Assembly (NCBI RefSeq): GCF_036059255.1
Contig: NZ_CP107947.1
Span: 5,456,001-5,520,000, forward strand
Source of the DNA: Micromonospora sp. NBC_00389
GTDB lineage: Bacteria > Actinomycetota > Actinomycetes > Mycobacteriales > Micromonosporaceae
Length of the DNA stretch: 64,000 nt
Direction of reading: 5' to 3'
The position numbers and the translations under genes are program-made. Shown in pieces: positions 18,076-25,969 of the stretch (position 1 is the stretch's first letter; every line of letters starts with the position of its first letter). The notes beneath the pieces are model-generated. The model saw only the letters and a program-made list of their open reading frames with translations. It had not been told where the DNA came from and ran no database searches.

Positions 18076-18537
18076 TCAGGACGTGGCCACGGTGACCGTG
18101 CAGCCACCGAGACCGGGACAGGTCACCGCCACCTCGGTCGCTTGGTCGACGGCGACCTTCGCCACCGCGCCCGTGCCGTCCGCCGCCGGCTCGACCTCGT
18201 CGCGGATGGTGAGCTCGGCGTCGCCGGGCGCCGGCGCGACGACCGTGAACCGTGCCCCGCTGCGCAGCACCAGGGTGCGCAGCCCGCCCGGGTCGGCGAC
18301 CCGCAGCACGCAGCTACCGGAGAAGACCAGCACGCCGGTCTCGTCGGCGCAGTCGGCGCTGACCGTGGCCGGGTCGACGGCCGAGCGCTCGCCGCCCAGC
18401 GCGCCCAACCGCTCGACCAGCCCGTGCCGGGCCCCCGGATCACCCTGGTCGTCGCGGCCCGCGCCGACCGCGACCACGAACAGCGCCACCAGCAGGACGG
18501 CGAGCAGCCCCAGCAGCGCTTTCTGCCGGCCACTCAT
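18076..18537 (-). CDS. Small single-pass membrane or exported protein
   Basis: A 153-residue protein with an N-terminal hydrophobic segment (ALLGLLAVLLVALFVVAVGA) acting as anchor or signal, then an acidic, extracytoplasmic domain with four cysteines (SADCADE, SGSCVL, VTCPGLGGC) that could form disulfides. The ATG overlaps the previous stop as ATGA. No family recognised. It is cotranscribed with the CIS genes. Confidence 0.65.
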   Translation of the reverse strand: MSGRQKALLGLLAVLLVALFVVAVGAGRDDQGDPGARHGLVERLGALGGERSAVDPATVSADCADETGVLVFSGSCVLRVADPGGLRTLVLRSGARFTVVAPAPGDAELTIRDEVEPAADGTGAVAKVAVDQATEVAVTCPGLGGCTVTVATS

Positions 18538-19463
18538 CGCGCGACGGCCTGCGCCACGAGCTCGGTGAACCGGATCTCGTCAACGCCCGCGAAGTAGCGG
18601 TTGGTGCCCTGCGTCTTGCCCACCACCAGCAGGGTGACCCGGTGCGGACCCTTGGTCAGCCGAACCGTGCCGACGTCCAGGAACTCCGTCTTCTGCACCG
18701 TCGGGGTGAAGCCGAGGAACGCCCCGCCGACCTGGTTGCCGTCGATGGCGAACACGGTGTTGGCGTAGTCGAGCGAGGTGGTGCGCACGGCGGCGAAGCG
18801 CCACGTGCCGTCGGCCGGGATCTGCACCGTCACGGTGACCTGGTCGCCGATGGCCAGCCCCTGGAAGAACAGCTGCTTGTCCCCGGACCAGGTCACCCCG
18901 CAGCAGTTGGGTTGCGCCACCACGACCGCCCCGCTGGTCCGCGGTGACTCCACCACGGCGGCGTCCACGAGGCTCTCCGCCTCAAGGGTGACCACCCGTG
19001 GCTCGCCGGGGTCCGGATCGCCGCCGCGGGTCAGCAGCACCACCCCCACGGTCACCACCACCAGCACCAGCGCCGCTGCGGCGGCGATCCACGGCCACGG
19101 GGTACGCCGTGGCGGGGCGACCGCCCGTACCTCGTAGGTGACCCGGCCGCTGGAGCGGGAGCTCTCCTCCGGCGCGGTGTTCGCCGAGTACGCGAACCCG
19201 GTCATGTCGTAGCGCCGGGGCGGGGTGCCGGCCGGCACGGCGAGCTTGACCAGGAACGAGACCGAGCCCTGCCCGGGCACGACCCGCTGCGGCTCGGTGA
19301 CGGTGAACCAGGCCCGCTGGGAGCCGTCGCCGGGCGCCACGTCGAACACCACCGTGTCCGGCGCGTTGCCCGGGTTGGAGACGGTGAAGGTCAACTCGCC
19401 GCTGTTGCGCGGGTCGAGGGTGAACTGTTCGGCGGCGGCGACGACCGCCCACTCGGTGGTCAT
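18534..19463 (-). CDS. Bitopic membrane protein with C-terminal carbohydrate-binding-like domain (CisA-like candidate)
   Basis: A 309-residue protein. Residues ~10-110 form an Ig-like/NEW3-type beta domain (NSGELTFTVSNPGNAPDTVV). A single membrane segment (WPWIAAAAALVLVVVTVGVVL) lies near 133-154. The C-terminal half resembles CBM6/35-type beta-sandwiches: LEAESLVDAAVV, DGTWRFAAVRTTSLDYAN, GPHRVTLLVVGK, AGVDEIRF. Streptomyces CIS loci have a membrane protein, CisA, thought to tie the particle to the membrane; by topology and position this is a candidate equivalent, an inference from architecture. The ATG overlaps the preceding stop by four bases. Confidence 0.65.
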   Translation of the reverse strand: MTTEWAVVAAAEQFTLDPRNSGELTFTVSNPGNAPDTVVFDVAPGDGSQRAWFTVTEPQRVVPGQGSVSFLVKLAVPAGTPPRRYDMTGFAYSANTAPEESSRSSGRVTYEVRAVAPPRRTPWPWIAAAAALVLVVVTVGVVLLTRGGDPDPGEPRVVTLEAESLVDAAVVESPRTSGAVVVAQPNCCGVTWSGDKQLFFQGLAIGDQVTVTVQIPADGTWRFAAVRTTSLDYANTVFAIDGNQVGGAFLGFTPTVQKTEFLDVGTVRLTKGPHRVTLLVVGKTQGTNRYFAGVDEIRFTELVAQAVAR

Positions 19464-19975
19464 GACGACTCCTCTGCGACGACGATCTCGACGGTGGTCG
19501 AGGCGGGCTTCTCCGCCTCGACGATTCGGGTGATCACGGCGAGCTGGCCGGCGGCGGCCGCCGGTACCCGCACCACGACGTGAAACGGCTGCTCGGCCGG
19601 TTCGTCCAAGGCGAAACCACTCAACCCGGTAGCCACCTCGAGAGCTCTTCGCATCCCGTACGGGGTGCCACGCCAACGAGCCAGCAGCGCCCCGTTGGCC
19701 ACCAGGTCGCGCAGCCGGCCCACCGGCAACGGCAGCGGCGCGTCCGGGCGGGGCGAGGCCACGACGTGGTCCATCGCCACCCAGCGGGTCAGCTGGGCGA
19801 CCAGCCCGTCCGGCGCCCGGTACGGGTCGAACAGGGCGTCCACCTCGGCGAGGATGGCCTCGTCCGGGGCGTGCAGCTCCTCCATGACCTTCAGCAGCGC
19901 CCAGAGCACGCTGCCCGGCACGCAGGCCCGCTGGTAGGCGGCGGGCAGCAGCCGTTCAATCGCCGAGCGTCGCAT
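19460..19975 (-). CDS. Phage tail protein gpI-like baseplate component
   Basis: A 171-residue protein of the tail-protein family found in phage P2-like and extracellular CIS baseplates. Recognisable blocks are PGSVLWALLKVMEELH, LFDPYRAPDGLVAQLTRWVAM, RLRDLVANGALLARWRGT and PYGMRRALEVATGL, followed by a beta tail. It should help join baseplate wedges. Its ATG lies 20 bases inside the end of the gpJ-type gene. Length is normal for CIS versions. Confidence 0.85.
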   Translation of the reverse strand: MRRSAIERLLPAAYQRACVPGSVLWALLKVMEELHAPDEAILAEVDALFDPYRAPDGLVAQLTRWVAMDHVVASPRPDAPLPLPVGRLRDLVANGALLARWRGTPYGMRRALEVATGLSGFALDEPAEQPFHVVVRVPAAAAGQLAVITRIVEAEKPASTTVEIVVAEESS

Positions 19976-22649
19976 CCTGCCGCACCACCTCGATGTTGTG
20001 CTCGCCGGAGCAGAGCAGCCAGGTGTCCGGGACGGTCACCACGTCGGCGGTGGCCTGGTTGGCGGTGGCGGTCCAGTCCACCGCGCTGGCGCTGCGGTAC
20101 ACCCCGCGCTCGCCGCCGGCCAGGATCAGCCGCTCCACCGCCTGGCCACCGGCGCCGGTGGTGGCGCTGCCGCTCACGGCGATCGCGTCCACCGGTACGA
20201 ACCGGGTCCGGTCGCGCAGCGGCAGCCCGCAGTTGACCATCACCGGTTGCCACTGCGGCTGCGCGGCCAGGGTGTCCAGTCGCAGCACTCCGCCGCTCTG
20301 CGTGGCCGCCACCGCCAGCGGGCCGGCGAACGCGAGGTCCCGGCAGGTGCCGCCGATCCAGCCGCCCTGCACGGTCTGCCACTGCACGTCGGACTCGAAC
20401 AACCGGGTGCGGTGGCAGCCCTGGCCGGGCTTCTTCGGATCCGGCTCACCGGCACCGCTCCACAGCAGCGTGGCCGGGCCGTCGTACTGCACCGCCAGCA
20501 CCCGGTTGTCCACGTTGGAGAGACCGACGTGGGCGAAGCTGCCCGGCCGGCCGCCGGCGGTCGACAGGTACACCCCGAAGCCCGCCTGCGCGGCCACCGC
20601 GACGCCGGGCGCACCCCGCTCGGAGACGAACGCGCGCACCGCGTAGAACCCCCGGTCGGCGTCGGACGGGTCGACCAGGATCTGCAACGGCACCGCGCCG
20701 GGCAGCAGCGACACCTCGTACAGGCCGGTGTCGGTGGCCACCAGCAGCGCGCCCGCGCCGTCCCGGTCCAGCCAGGCCACGTCGGAGATCCGCGAATCCA
20801 GGTCGGTCAGCAGCGACCAGGTCTCGCCCAGGTCGGTGCTCAGGTGCACCCGGGACCCGCCGGAGGCGCGCAGCGTCACCACGGCCACCGAGCCGGGACG
20901 TGGCACGATGCCCGGCCGTACCGGCGCAGGCGCGGGCGCCACCCGCAGCACCGTCTCGCCGTCGAACCGGCCCGCCGGCTCCCAGCCCGCGCCGGCGTTG
21001 CTGGAGCGGAACAGCACCGCGCCCCGCCCGGCGTACCAGGTGCGAGGTTGGTACTGGTCGACGGCGAGGGCGCGCACCTCGGCGTCGGGCGCCTCGTCGA
21101 CCACGAACCGGACCGACTCGACGTAGCGCACGCCCGGCTCGGCGTGCTCCAGCAGCCGGTACACGTTGGACGCACGCAGCGGCTCGCCGAACGGCCAGCC
21201 GGTCGGGTTGAGCGCGGTGGGCAGCGGGCTCAGCGTCTGGTGCAGCCGGTCGTGGATCCGCCGGCGGACCGCGTCCACGTCCTCCTCCCGCCGGACCACC
21301 ACCCGGGCCTGCACCGAGACCGCCTTGAACCGGGCCCAGGTCGCCCGGGACCGGATGCCGACCATCCGGCGCTGTTCCAGGTCCGCCTCCACCCGGCGCC
21401 GCGCCTCGGGCACCTCGTGCTCGCGCAGCACCGCCACCGGCAACCGGCCACCCGGGCGGGCCGTCGACGGCACGTACGGCACCAGCACCACCTCGACCTC
21501 GCCCGGCCGGGCGAAGCTGTACACCGCGGCGCGGGTGAACGCGCGGGCCCGCGCCACCGCGCCGGAGCTGGTGGCCAGCACCTCGAAGTCCCGGGCGGTG
21601 ACCGCGCGCTGCTGGGCAAAGAACTCGTACGGGCCGCGCAGCAGCACCGACTCCAGCGCCTCCATCTCGCGCCCGCCGGCCGCTGGCGCGGGGTTGTCCA
21701 CCCGTACGCCGGGCAGCGGGTCGCGCAGGTTGGTCAGGGTGCCCGCGGCCACGTTGCCGGTCGGCCCGCCGCCGGCCCGGTACCAGAGCCGCACCTGCCG
21801 CCCTGCCGGCGGCACCGCCGCCACGGTCACCGGCAACCGCGCCAGATCACTTGCCGCGAGATCCGCGGGCGGGGCCGGATCGGTCGGCGTGGGCTCGCCG
21901 GGGGTGTCGGGGTGGGCCGGCCCGGCGGGCGGCCGCAGGTCGAGGGCGGGAGCGAAGGTGACCGTGCCCGAGCAGCGGTCCACCAGGTACACCTTGGCCT
22001 GCGGGCCGAGCCCGGCGAAGCTGTCCACCGGCCGCCAGATCTCGAAGGTGCGGCCGTCGTGCTCGCGGGCCGCCGCGCCCAGCTCCACCGTGCCGGCCGG
22101 CACCTCGACCCCGAGCAGCAGGTCCAGCGCCTCGGCGGTGTGCGCCAGCGGGGCGTGGGCCGCCCGCAGCACCTGGCCCGGCTGGCCGGTGCCGGTGCCG
22201 AGCAGCTCCGCCTCGACCGGCTCGCAGTGGTGCATCCGCACGGTCACCGACGCCTCGCCGGCGGGCAGCAGCGCCGGCTCGGTGGTGACGAACACGACCG
22301 GGCGGGGATCGGCGCCGCGGGCCGCCGCGACCCGCAGGCCGGCCGGGATCCGCACGCTGCCCCGGTCGGTGCCGCTGCGGGTGAACCGGACGTCCGCCCA
22401 CGCCGCGGTGGGCGCGTGCCGGGCCACCCCGAGCAGGTTCAGGAACGAGACGTACGCCTTTTCCGGCAGCTGGTTCAGCCGGTAGATCATCACCTCGGTG
22501 AGGTGCGCGAACGCCTCCACCAGTGCCATGCCCGGGTCGTGCGCCGACAGGTCGGTCCAGGCCGGGCAGGACTGCCGGATCCGTTCCCGGGCCTCGGTGA
22601 CCAGGTCGAGGAACGCGCGGTCGTCCAGGTGCGGCACGGGCAGCGTCAT
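19956..22649 (-). CDS. gpJ-type baseplate protein fused to a C-terminal beta-propeller-like domain
   Basis: An 897-residue protein. Residues 1-~560 are a baseplate J/putative baseplate assembly protein: LDDRAFLDLVTEARERI, WTDLSAHDPGMALVEAFAHL, LNQLPEKAYVSFLNLLGV and RAVTARDFEVLATSSGAVAR. From about residue 570 the sequence changes to repeated beta blades, including an Asp-box STDLGETW near residue 603 and related LFRSSNAGAGW, ATDTGLYEVS and GGERGVYRSAS. Such blades usually bind carbohydrate or protein. The added domain makes it longer than the family norm, which I recall as around 650. ATG overlaps the gp25 stop as ATGA. Confidence 0.85.
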   Translation of the reverse strand: MTLPVPHLDDRAFLDLVTEARERIRQSCPAWTDLSAHDPGMALVEAFAHLTEVMIYRLNQLPEKAYVSFLNLLGVARHAPTAAWADVRFTRSGTDRGSVRIPAGLRVAAARGADPRPVVFVTTEPALLPAGEASVTVRMHHCEPVEAELLGTGTGQPGQVLRAAHAPLAHTAEALDLLLGVEVPAGTVELGAAAREHDGRTFEIWRPVDSFAGLGPQAKVYLVDRCSGTVTFAPALDLRPPAGPAHPDTPGEPTPTDPAPPADLAASDLARLPVTVAAVPPAGRQVRLWYRAGGGPTGNVAAGTLTNLRDPLPGVRVDNPAPAAGGREMEALESVLLRGPYEFFAQQRAVTARDFEVLATSSGAVARARAFTRAAVYSFARPGEVEVVLVPYVPSTARPGGRLPVAVLREHEVPEARRRVEADLEQRRMVGIRSRATWARFKAVSVQARVVVRREEDVDAVRRRIHDRLHQTLSPLPTALNPTGWPFGEPLRASNVYRLLEHAEPGVRYVESVRFVVDEAPDAEVRALAVDQYQPRTWYAGRGAVLFRSSNAGAGWEPAGRFDGETVLRVAPAPAPVRPGIVPRPGSVAVVTLRASGGSRVHLSTDLGETWSLLTDLDSRISDVAWLDRDGAGALLVATDTGLYEVSLLPGAVPLQILVDPSDADRGFYAVRAFVSERGAPGVAVAAQAGFGVYLSTAGGRPGSFAHVGLSNVDNRVLAVQYDGPATLLWSGAGEPDPKKPGQGCHRTRLFESDVQWQTVQGGWIGGTCRDLAFAGPLAVAATQSGGVLRLDTLAAQPQWQPVMVNCGLPLRDRTRFVPVDAIAVSGSATTGAGGQAVERLILAGGERGVYRSASAVDWTATANQATADVVTVPDTWLLCSGEHNIEVVRQDATLGD

Positions 22650-23080
22650 GACGGTCCCTCCTGCGCCGGTTCGTCGATCGGGAGCAGGTCCACAGAGAAG
22701 ACCAACTGCCCGGGCGTCAGGCTGGCCCGGACCCGGTAGTCCAGCCGGATCACCAGCCGCCACGCGTCGTCCGGATCCGGCCCGGCGTCCACGTCGATCA
22801 CCTCGACCCGGGGCTCCCAGCGGGCGATGGCCTGCCGGACGTAGTGGATGGCCAGCCCGGCGGTGGTGTCGTCGTTGGGCGCGAAGATCAGCCGGTGCAG
22901 CCGGGAGCCGTACCCGGGCCGCATCAGCCGCTCGCCCGGCGTGGTCGACAACAGCAGGAACAGCGCCTGGCGTACGCTCTCGTCGTCCTCGGTCATGGCC
23001 AGGCCGCCGGCCGCGGTGAGCGCCAACCCACCGGACCGGCCGGCGTCGAAGCCTGCGCCGACGAAGCGGAACGCCCTCAC
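22646..23080 (-). CDS. gp25-like baseplate wedge protein
   Basis: A 144-residue GPW/gp25-family protein. TEDDESVRQALFLLLSTTPG, ERLMRPGYGSRLHRLIF, and AIHYVRQAIARWEPRVEV are the hallmarks, with the conserved RPGYGS turn. In contractile tails it starts sheath assembly on the baseplate. GTG at 23080 overlaps the preceding stop by four bases; an extra 25-residue Gly-rich leader precedes the domain. It is one of the three or four most reliable CIS markers here. Confidence 0.9.
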   Translation of the reverse strand: MRAFRFVGAGFDAGRSGGLALTAAGGLAMTEDDESVRQALFLLLSTTPGERLMRPGYGSRLHRLIFAPNDDTTAGLAIHYVRQAIARWEPRVEVIDVDAGPDPDDAWRLVIRLDYRVRASLTPGQLVFSVDLLPIDEPAQEGPS

Positions 23081-23415
23081 CGGTCCGCCCCCAGGAATCG
23101 CTGGCGCGGGTCGCGCACCGTGTGGTGGACCGCGTTGGGCGGCGTGCCGTTGGTGAACCCCTCCAGGTTGTCCAGCACCACCCGGTGCCCGTCGACCCGC
23201 AGCCATTCGCTGTAGCCGACGCGCAACGTTTCCGTCGTGGTGCACGGCTTGATGGTCGGTCCGTAGTTCGGGCAGGCGATGATCTTCCGTCCCTCCGGGT
23301 CGTCGTCCACCAGCACCGGCACGCCGGTGACGGTCACCCACCGCTGCGACGGCCGGTTCTCGACCCGGCCGTCGTGGTCGCAGGTGATCACCGAGTCGCG
23401 GTGGATCCAGCGCAT
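23077..23415 (-). CDS. Small conserved CIS protein, PAAR-like spike-tip candidate
   Basis: A 112-residue protein starting MRWIHRDSVITCDHDGRV, with VTVTGVPVLVDDDPEG, IACPNYGPTIKPCTTT and a C-terminal PNAVHHTVRDPRQRF. Three cysteines and several histidines could bind a metal. It lies directly between the VgrG-like spike gene and the gp25 gene, where spike-tip genes occur in other CIS loci. I do not see the classic PAAR triplets, so the tip call rests on position, size and metal-ligand residues. ATG overlaps the VgrG stop by one base. Confidence 0.6.
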   Translation of the reverse strand: MRWIHRDSVITCDHDGRVENRPSQRWVTVTGVPVLVDDDPEGRKIIACPNYGPTIKPCTTTETLRVGYSEWLRVDGHRVVLDNLEGFTNGTPPNAVHHTVRDPRQRFLGADR

Positions 23416-25025
23416 CAGCCGCCTCCTTCGTGGTGTGCGCGGGCGAGCGCACGCGCTTGCTCGGCCGCGGTGGTCGGGTCCTCGGTCGACTCGGCGTGCA
23501 GGAAGTCCACGCTGCGGGCACGGACCACCATGGCCCGGCCGGGCGCGGAGATCACCAGGTCGGTCGCCGCGTGCAGGGTGGCCAGGTCGGGGGTGAGCTC
23601 CAGCCAACTACCACCCTCGGTGGCCAGCCGCAGGCTGCGCTGGACGTCGTCGACCACGATCGACTGCCCGCCGGCGGTGCGCAGTGTCCAGCGGCGGGCC
23701 CGGCCGTCGTCGATGCCCGCGTCGTACGGCTCGACGGCGCCGAAGAGCGAGCCGAGCACGATGCCCGAGGCCGGTTCGCCGCCGGGCAGCACCACCAGCA
23801 CGGTGTCGTCCGGATCGGGGAGAGCCACCAGCCCCTTGCCGCGCCCCGCGCCCGGGCAGAGCACGGCGAGCCAACCGACGTCCAGGTCCCCGTACGCCGG
23901 CAGGGTCAACCGGACCCGGCCCAGCCCGTCCGGGTCGGTGACGTCGGTGACGGTGCCGAGGGTGACCACCGCGCCGGCCGCTCCACCCGTTGCGCCGGCT
24001 CCGGTTGGCGGGGCTGCCGGTGGCACGGTGGAGAACCGGGTCAGGTGGCCGCTGCCGTCCACGGTGTGCACCACCTCGGTCAGCACGTACGCCCCGGCGA
24101 CCTGGTCCGGTACGCCGCTCAGGTCGATCCGCCGGCCGGGTCGCAGCGCCGGATCGCCCTCGGCCACCCCCTCGGCGGTCACCAGCGCGGCGGCCCGGGT
24201 GTCCAGCCGGGCCTGGGCCAGCGCCGCCAGCTCGTCGTCGCTGCGGCCGGGCTGGTCGACCGCTGTGCGTACCCCGTCGGCGCCCACGTCGGCCGGGTCC
24301 GGCCGGTCGCCCGCCGGCCGACCGCAGCGCGCCTCGTCGGCCTGCTGGCTGATCGGTTCGGCCCGCTGCGGGTGCCAGCCCAACGCGGCGCTCGCGCCGC
24401 TGGCCTGGTCCAGGTTGGTGGCGAGCCGCAGGGTGTGCACGTTCGCGCCGAGGGCCAGCTTCACCGGTTCGCCGTGCCCGGCGAGGGTGATCAGACGTAC
24501 CCCGTCGCCGTCGGCGGCCAGGTGCAGCCCGGCCCGGCCGGTCACCTCGCGCAGCAGCTCCAGATCACTGTGCCGGTGCTGGAGCAGCCGCTCCAGCCGC
24601 GGCCCGTCGGTCTCCGCCGTCACCGTCAGCCCGACCTCGCCACACAGCTCCCGGGCCAGCTCGGCGGCGGTCACCGAGGTGAAGACCCGCAGCCCCTGTC
24701 GCTTGCGCAGCCGGTGCAACGCGTCGTACGCCCGCAGCCGCAGCACCGCGGCGCCGTCCGCGGCGTACTCGACCTCCACGCAGGTCACCTCACCGGTGAA
24801 CAGCGCGTCGGGATGATCGGCGAGCCGCAGGTCGAGCGCCGTGCCGGGGCGTACCGGGGGGTCGAACGCGCCGCCCCCGGCGGTCGTGGCGAGCATCAGC
24901 TCTGCCTGGGTGGGTTGGTCGAGCCGGGCGGCCACCCGCAGTGAGCGGACCCGCTGCCGGGCCGCGCCGGCCAGCTCGACGCCATCGAGGAGGACGGTCA
25001 GCGCCCGGGGCGCGACGCTGGTCAC
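23415..25025 (-). CDS. VgrG/gpD-like spike protein
   Basis: A 536-residue spike protein. Residues 1-~330 match the phage late control D fold: VRVFTSVTAAELAREL-like block QGLRVFTSVTAAELAREL, LERLLQHRHSDLELLREV and HLAADGDGVRLITLAG. Then VVTLGTVTDVTDPDGLGRVR and DLDVGWLAVLCPGAGRGKGL form the gp5 OB-fold with the conserved GRVR; the C-terminal part has short beta repeats. It forms the trimeric hub and needle under the tube. GTG at 25025 overlaps the preceding stop by four bases. It lacks the long gp5-helix repeats of T6SS VgrGs. Confidence 0.88.
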   Translation of the reverse strand: MTSVAPRALTVLLDGVELAGAARQRVRSLRVAARLDQPTQAELMLATTAGGGAFDPPVRPGTALDLRLADHPDALFTGEVTCVEVEYAADGAAVLRLRAYDALHRLRKRQGLRVFTSVTAAELARELCGEVGLTVTAETDGPRLERLLQHRHSDLELLREVTGRAGLHLAADGDGVRLITLAGHGEPVKLALGANVHTLRLATNLDQASGASAALGWHPQRAEPISQQADEARCGRPAGDRPDPADVGADGVRTAVDQPGRSDDELAALAQARLDTRAAALVTAEGVAEGDPALRPGRRIDLSGVPDQVAGAYVLTEVVHTVDGSGHLTRFSTVPPAAPPTGAGATGGAAGAVVTLGTVTDVTDPDGLGRVRLTLPAYGDLDVGWLAVLCPGAGRGKGLVALPDPDDTVLVVLPGGEPASGIVLGSLFGAVEPYDAGIDDGRARRWTLRTAGGQSIVVDDVQRSLRLATEGGSWLELTPDLATLHAATDLVISAPGRAMVVRARSVDFLHAESTEDPTTAAEQARALARAHHEGGG

Positions 25026-25969
25026 GGCGCACCGCCCGGGGTGGTGCCGCCGGGGTTGGTGCTGCCTGGGTTGCCGCCGGTCGGTGTTGGGGTGGTCCTC
25101 GTTCCGGTCGCCGCACCCCAGGCCGCCGGGGCGGTGGCAATCGAGGCGCCCACGAACGACGCGCCAGCACCGACCGCGCCGGCCACCGCCCGGGCGACCC
25201 CGGCCACCGCACCAGCCAGCGTCGACCCGCTGCCCGCCATCCCGCCGGCCGGGGTGGCACCGGCCGGCGGAACGGCCAGTGTGGTGCCGGCCGGCACCGC
25301 CAGCGGATCGGTGATCCGGTTGTGCTCGGCCAGCAACCGCCAGCGCAGCGGCGAGCCGAGCGCGTCGTTGGCCAGCAGATCGAAGCGCACCCCGGAGCGC
25401 CCCGGCTCGGCGGCGCCGTCACCGGCGGCGACCACCGCACTGCCCGGGGCGGCGGTCGGGGTGTTCGCCGCAGCCAGCTCCTCGGCGAAGCCGGCCTCCG
25501 CCTGGTCGGCCGTCTCGGCCGCCCGGACCAGCTTCAGTCGCAGCCAGGAGCGCCGTGGCGAGCCGGTGCCGGTGAACGCGTCGAACCGCTCCGCCACCGC
25601 GATGATCACGCCGGGCACGTTCCAGGTCTTGCCCCAGACCAGCCGGACCAGCGGCGGCCGCAGCCACCCGTGCTCGACGGTGGAGTTCTCCGCCAACATC
25701 CACAGCGGACGGGTGAGCACCCGTACGTCGCTCGGGCGGACCTGCGCCTCCACGAAGTCGACGTCGAAGAGCAGGTCGAGCACCAGCTCGGTCCGGCCGC
25801 CACCGGTGAAGACCAGCGGGTCGTCCGCCAGCCCGGCCCCGGTGAGCTGCCCACCGGCGGCACCCCGATGGCGTACCCCGGCGAGCCGGGTCACCTGCAC
25901 GGTCTCCGGGTTGAGCAGGCAGTCCACCCGCTCCCCGGAGGAGTCGATGAGGAAGGCGACGCGTTCCAT
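25022..25969 (-). CDS. CIS tube-initiator/LysM-type baseplate hub protein
   Basis: A 315-residue protein. The N-terminal CIS-tube domain has MERVAFLIDSSGERVDCLL, NPETVQVTRLAGVRHRG, ELVLDLLFDVDFVE and VRVLTRPLWMLAE. A LysM-like segment follows (VRFDLLANDALGSPLRWRL, AEHNRITDPLAVPAGTTLAV). The C-terminal ~80 residues are Ala/Gly/Thr/Pro-rich and probably flexible. The position next to the VgrG-like gene matches Afp7-type proteins linking tube and spike. ATG overlaps the upstream gene's stop by one base. Confidence 0.85.
   Translation of the reverse strand: MERVAFLIDSSGERVDCLLNPETVQVTRLAGVRHRGAAGGQLTGAGLADDPLVFTGGGRTELVLDLLFDVDFVEAQVRPSDVRVLTRPLWMLAENSTVEHGWLRPPLVRLVWGKTWNVPGVIIAVAERFDAFTGTGSPRRSWLRLKLVRAAETADQAEAGFAEELAAANTPTAAPGSAVVAAGDGAAEPGRSGVRFDLLANDALGSPLRWRLLAEHNRITDPLAVPAGTTLAVPPAGATPAGGMAGSGSTLAGAVAGVARAVAGAVGAGASFVGASIATAPAAWGAATGTRTTPTPTGGNPGSTNPGGTTPGGAP

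Noticed and set aside
19998..22739. 913-residue rightward frame antisense to the gpJ-type gene
   Set aside because: High G+C causes long antisense frames; the opposite strand encodes a recognised baseplate protein with gene overlaps on both sides.
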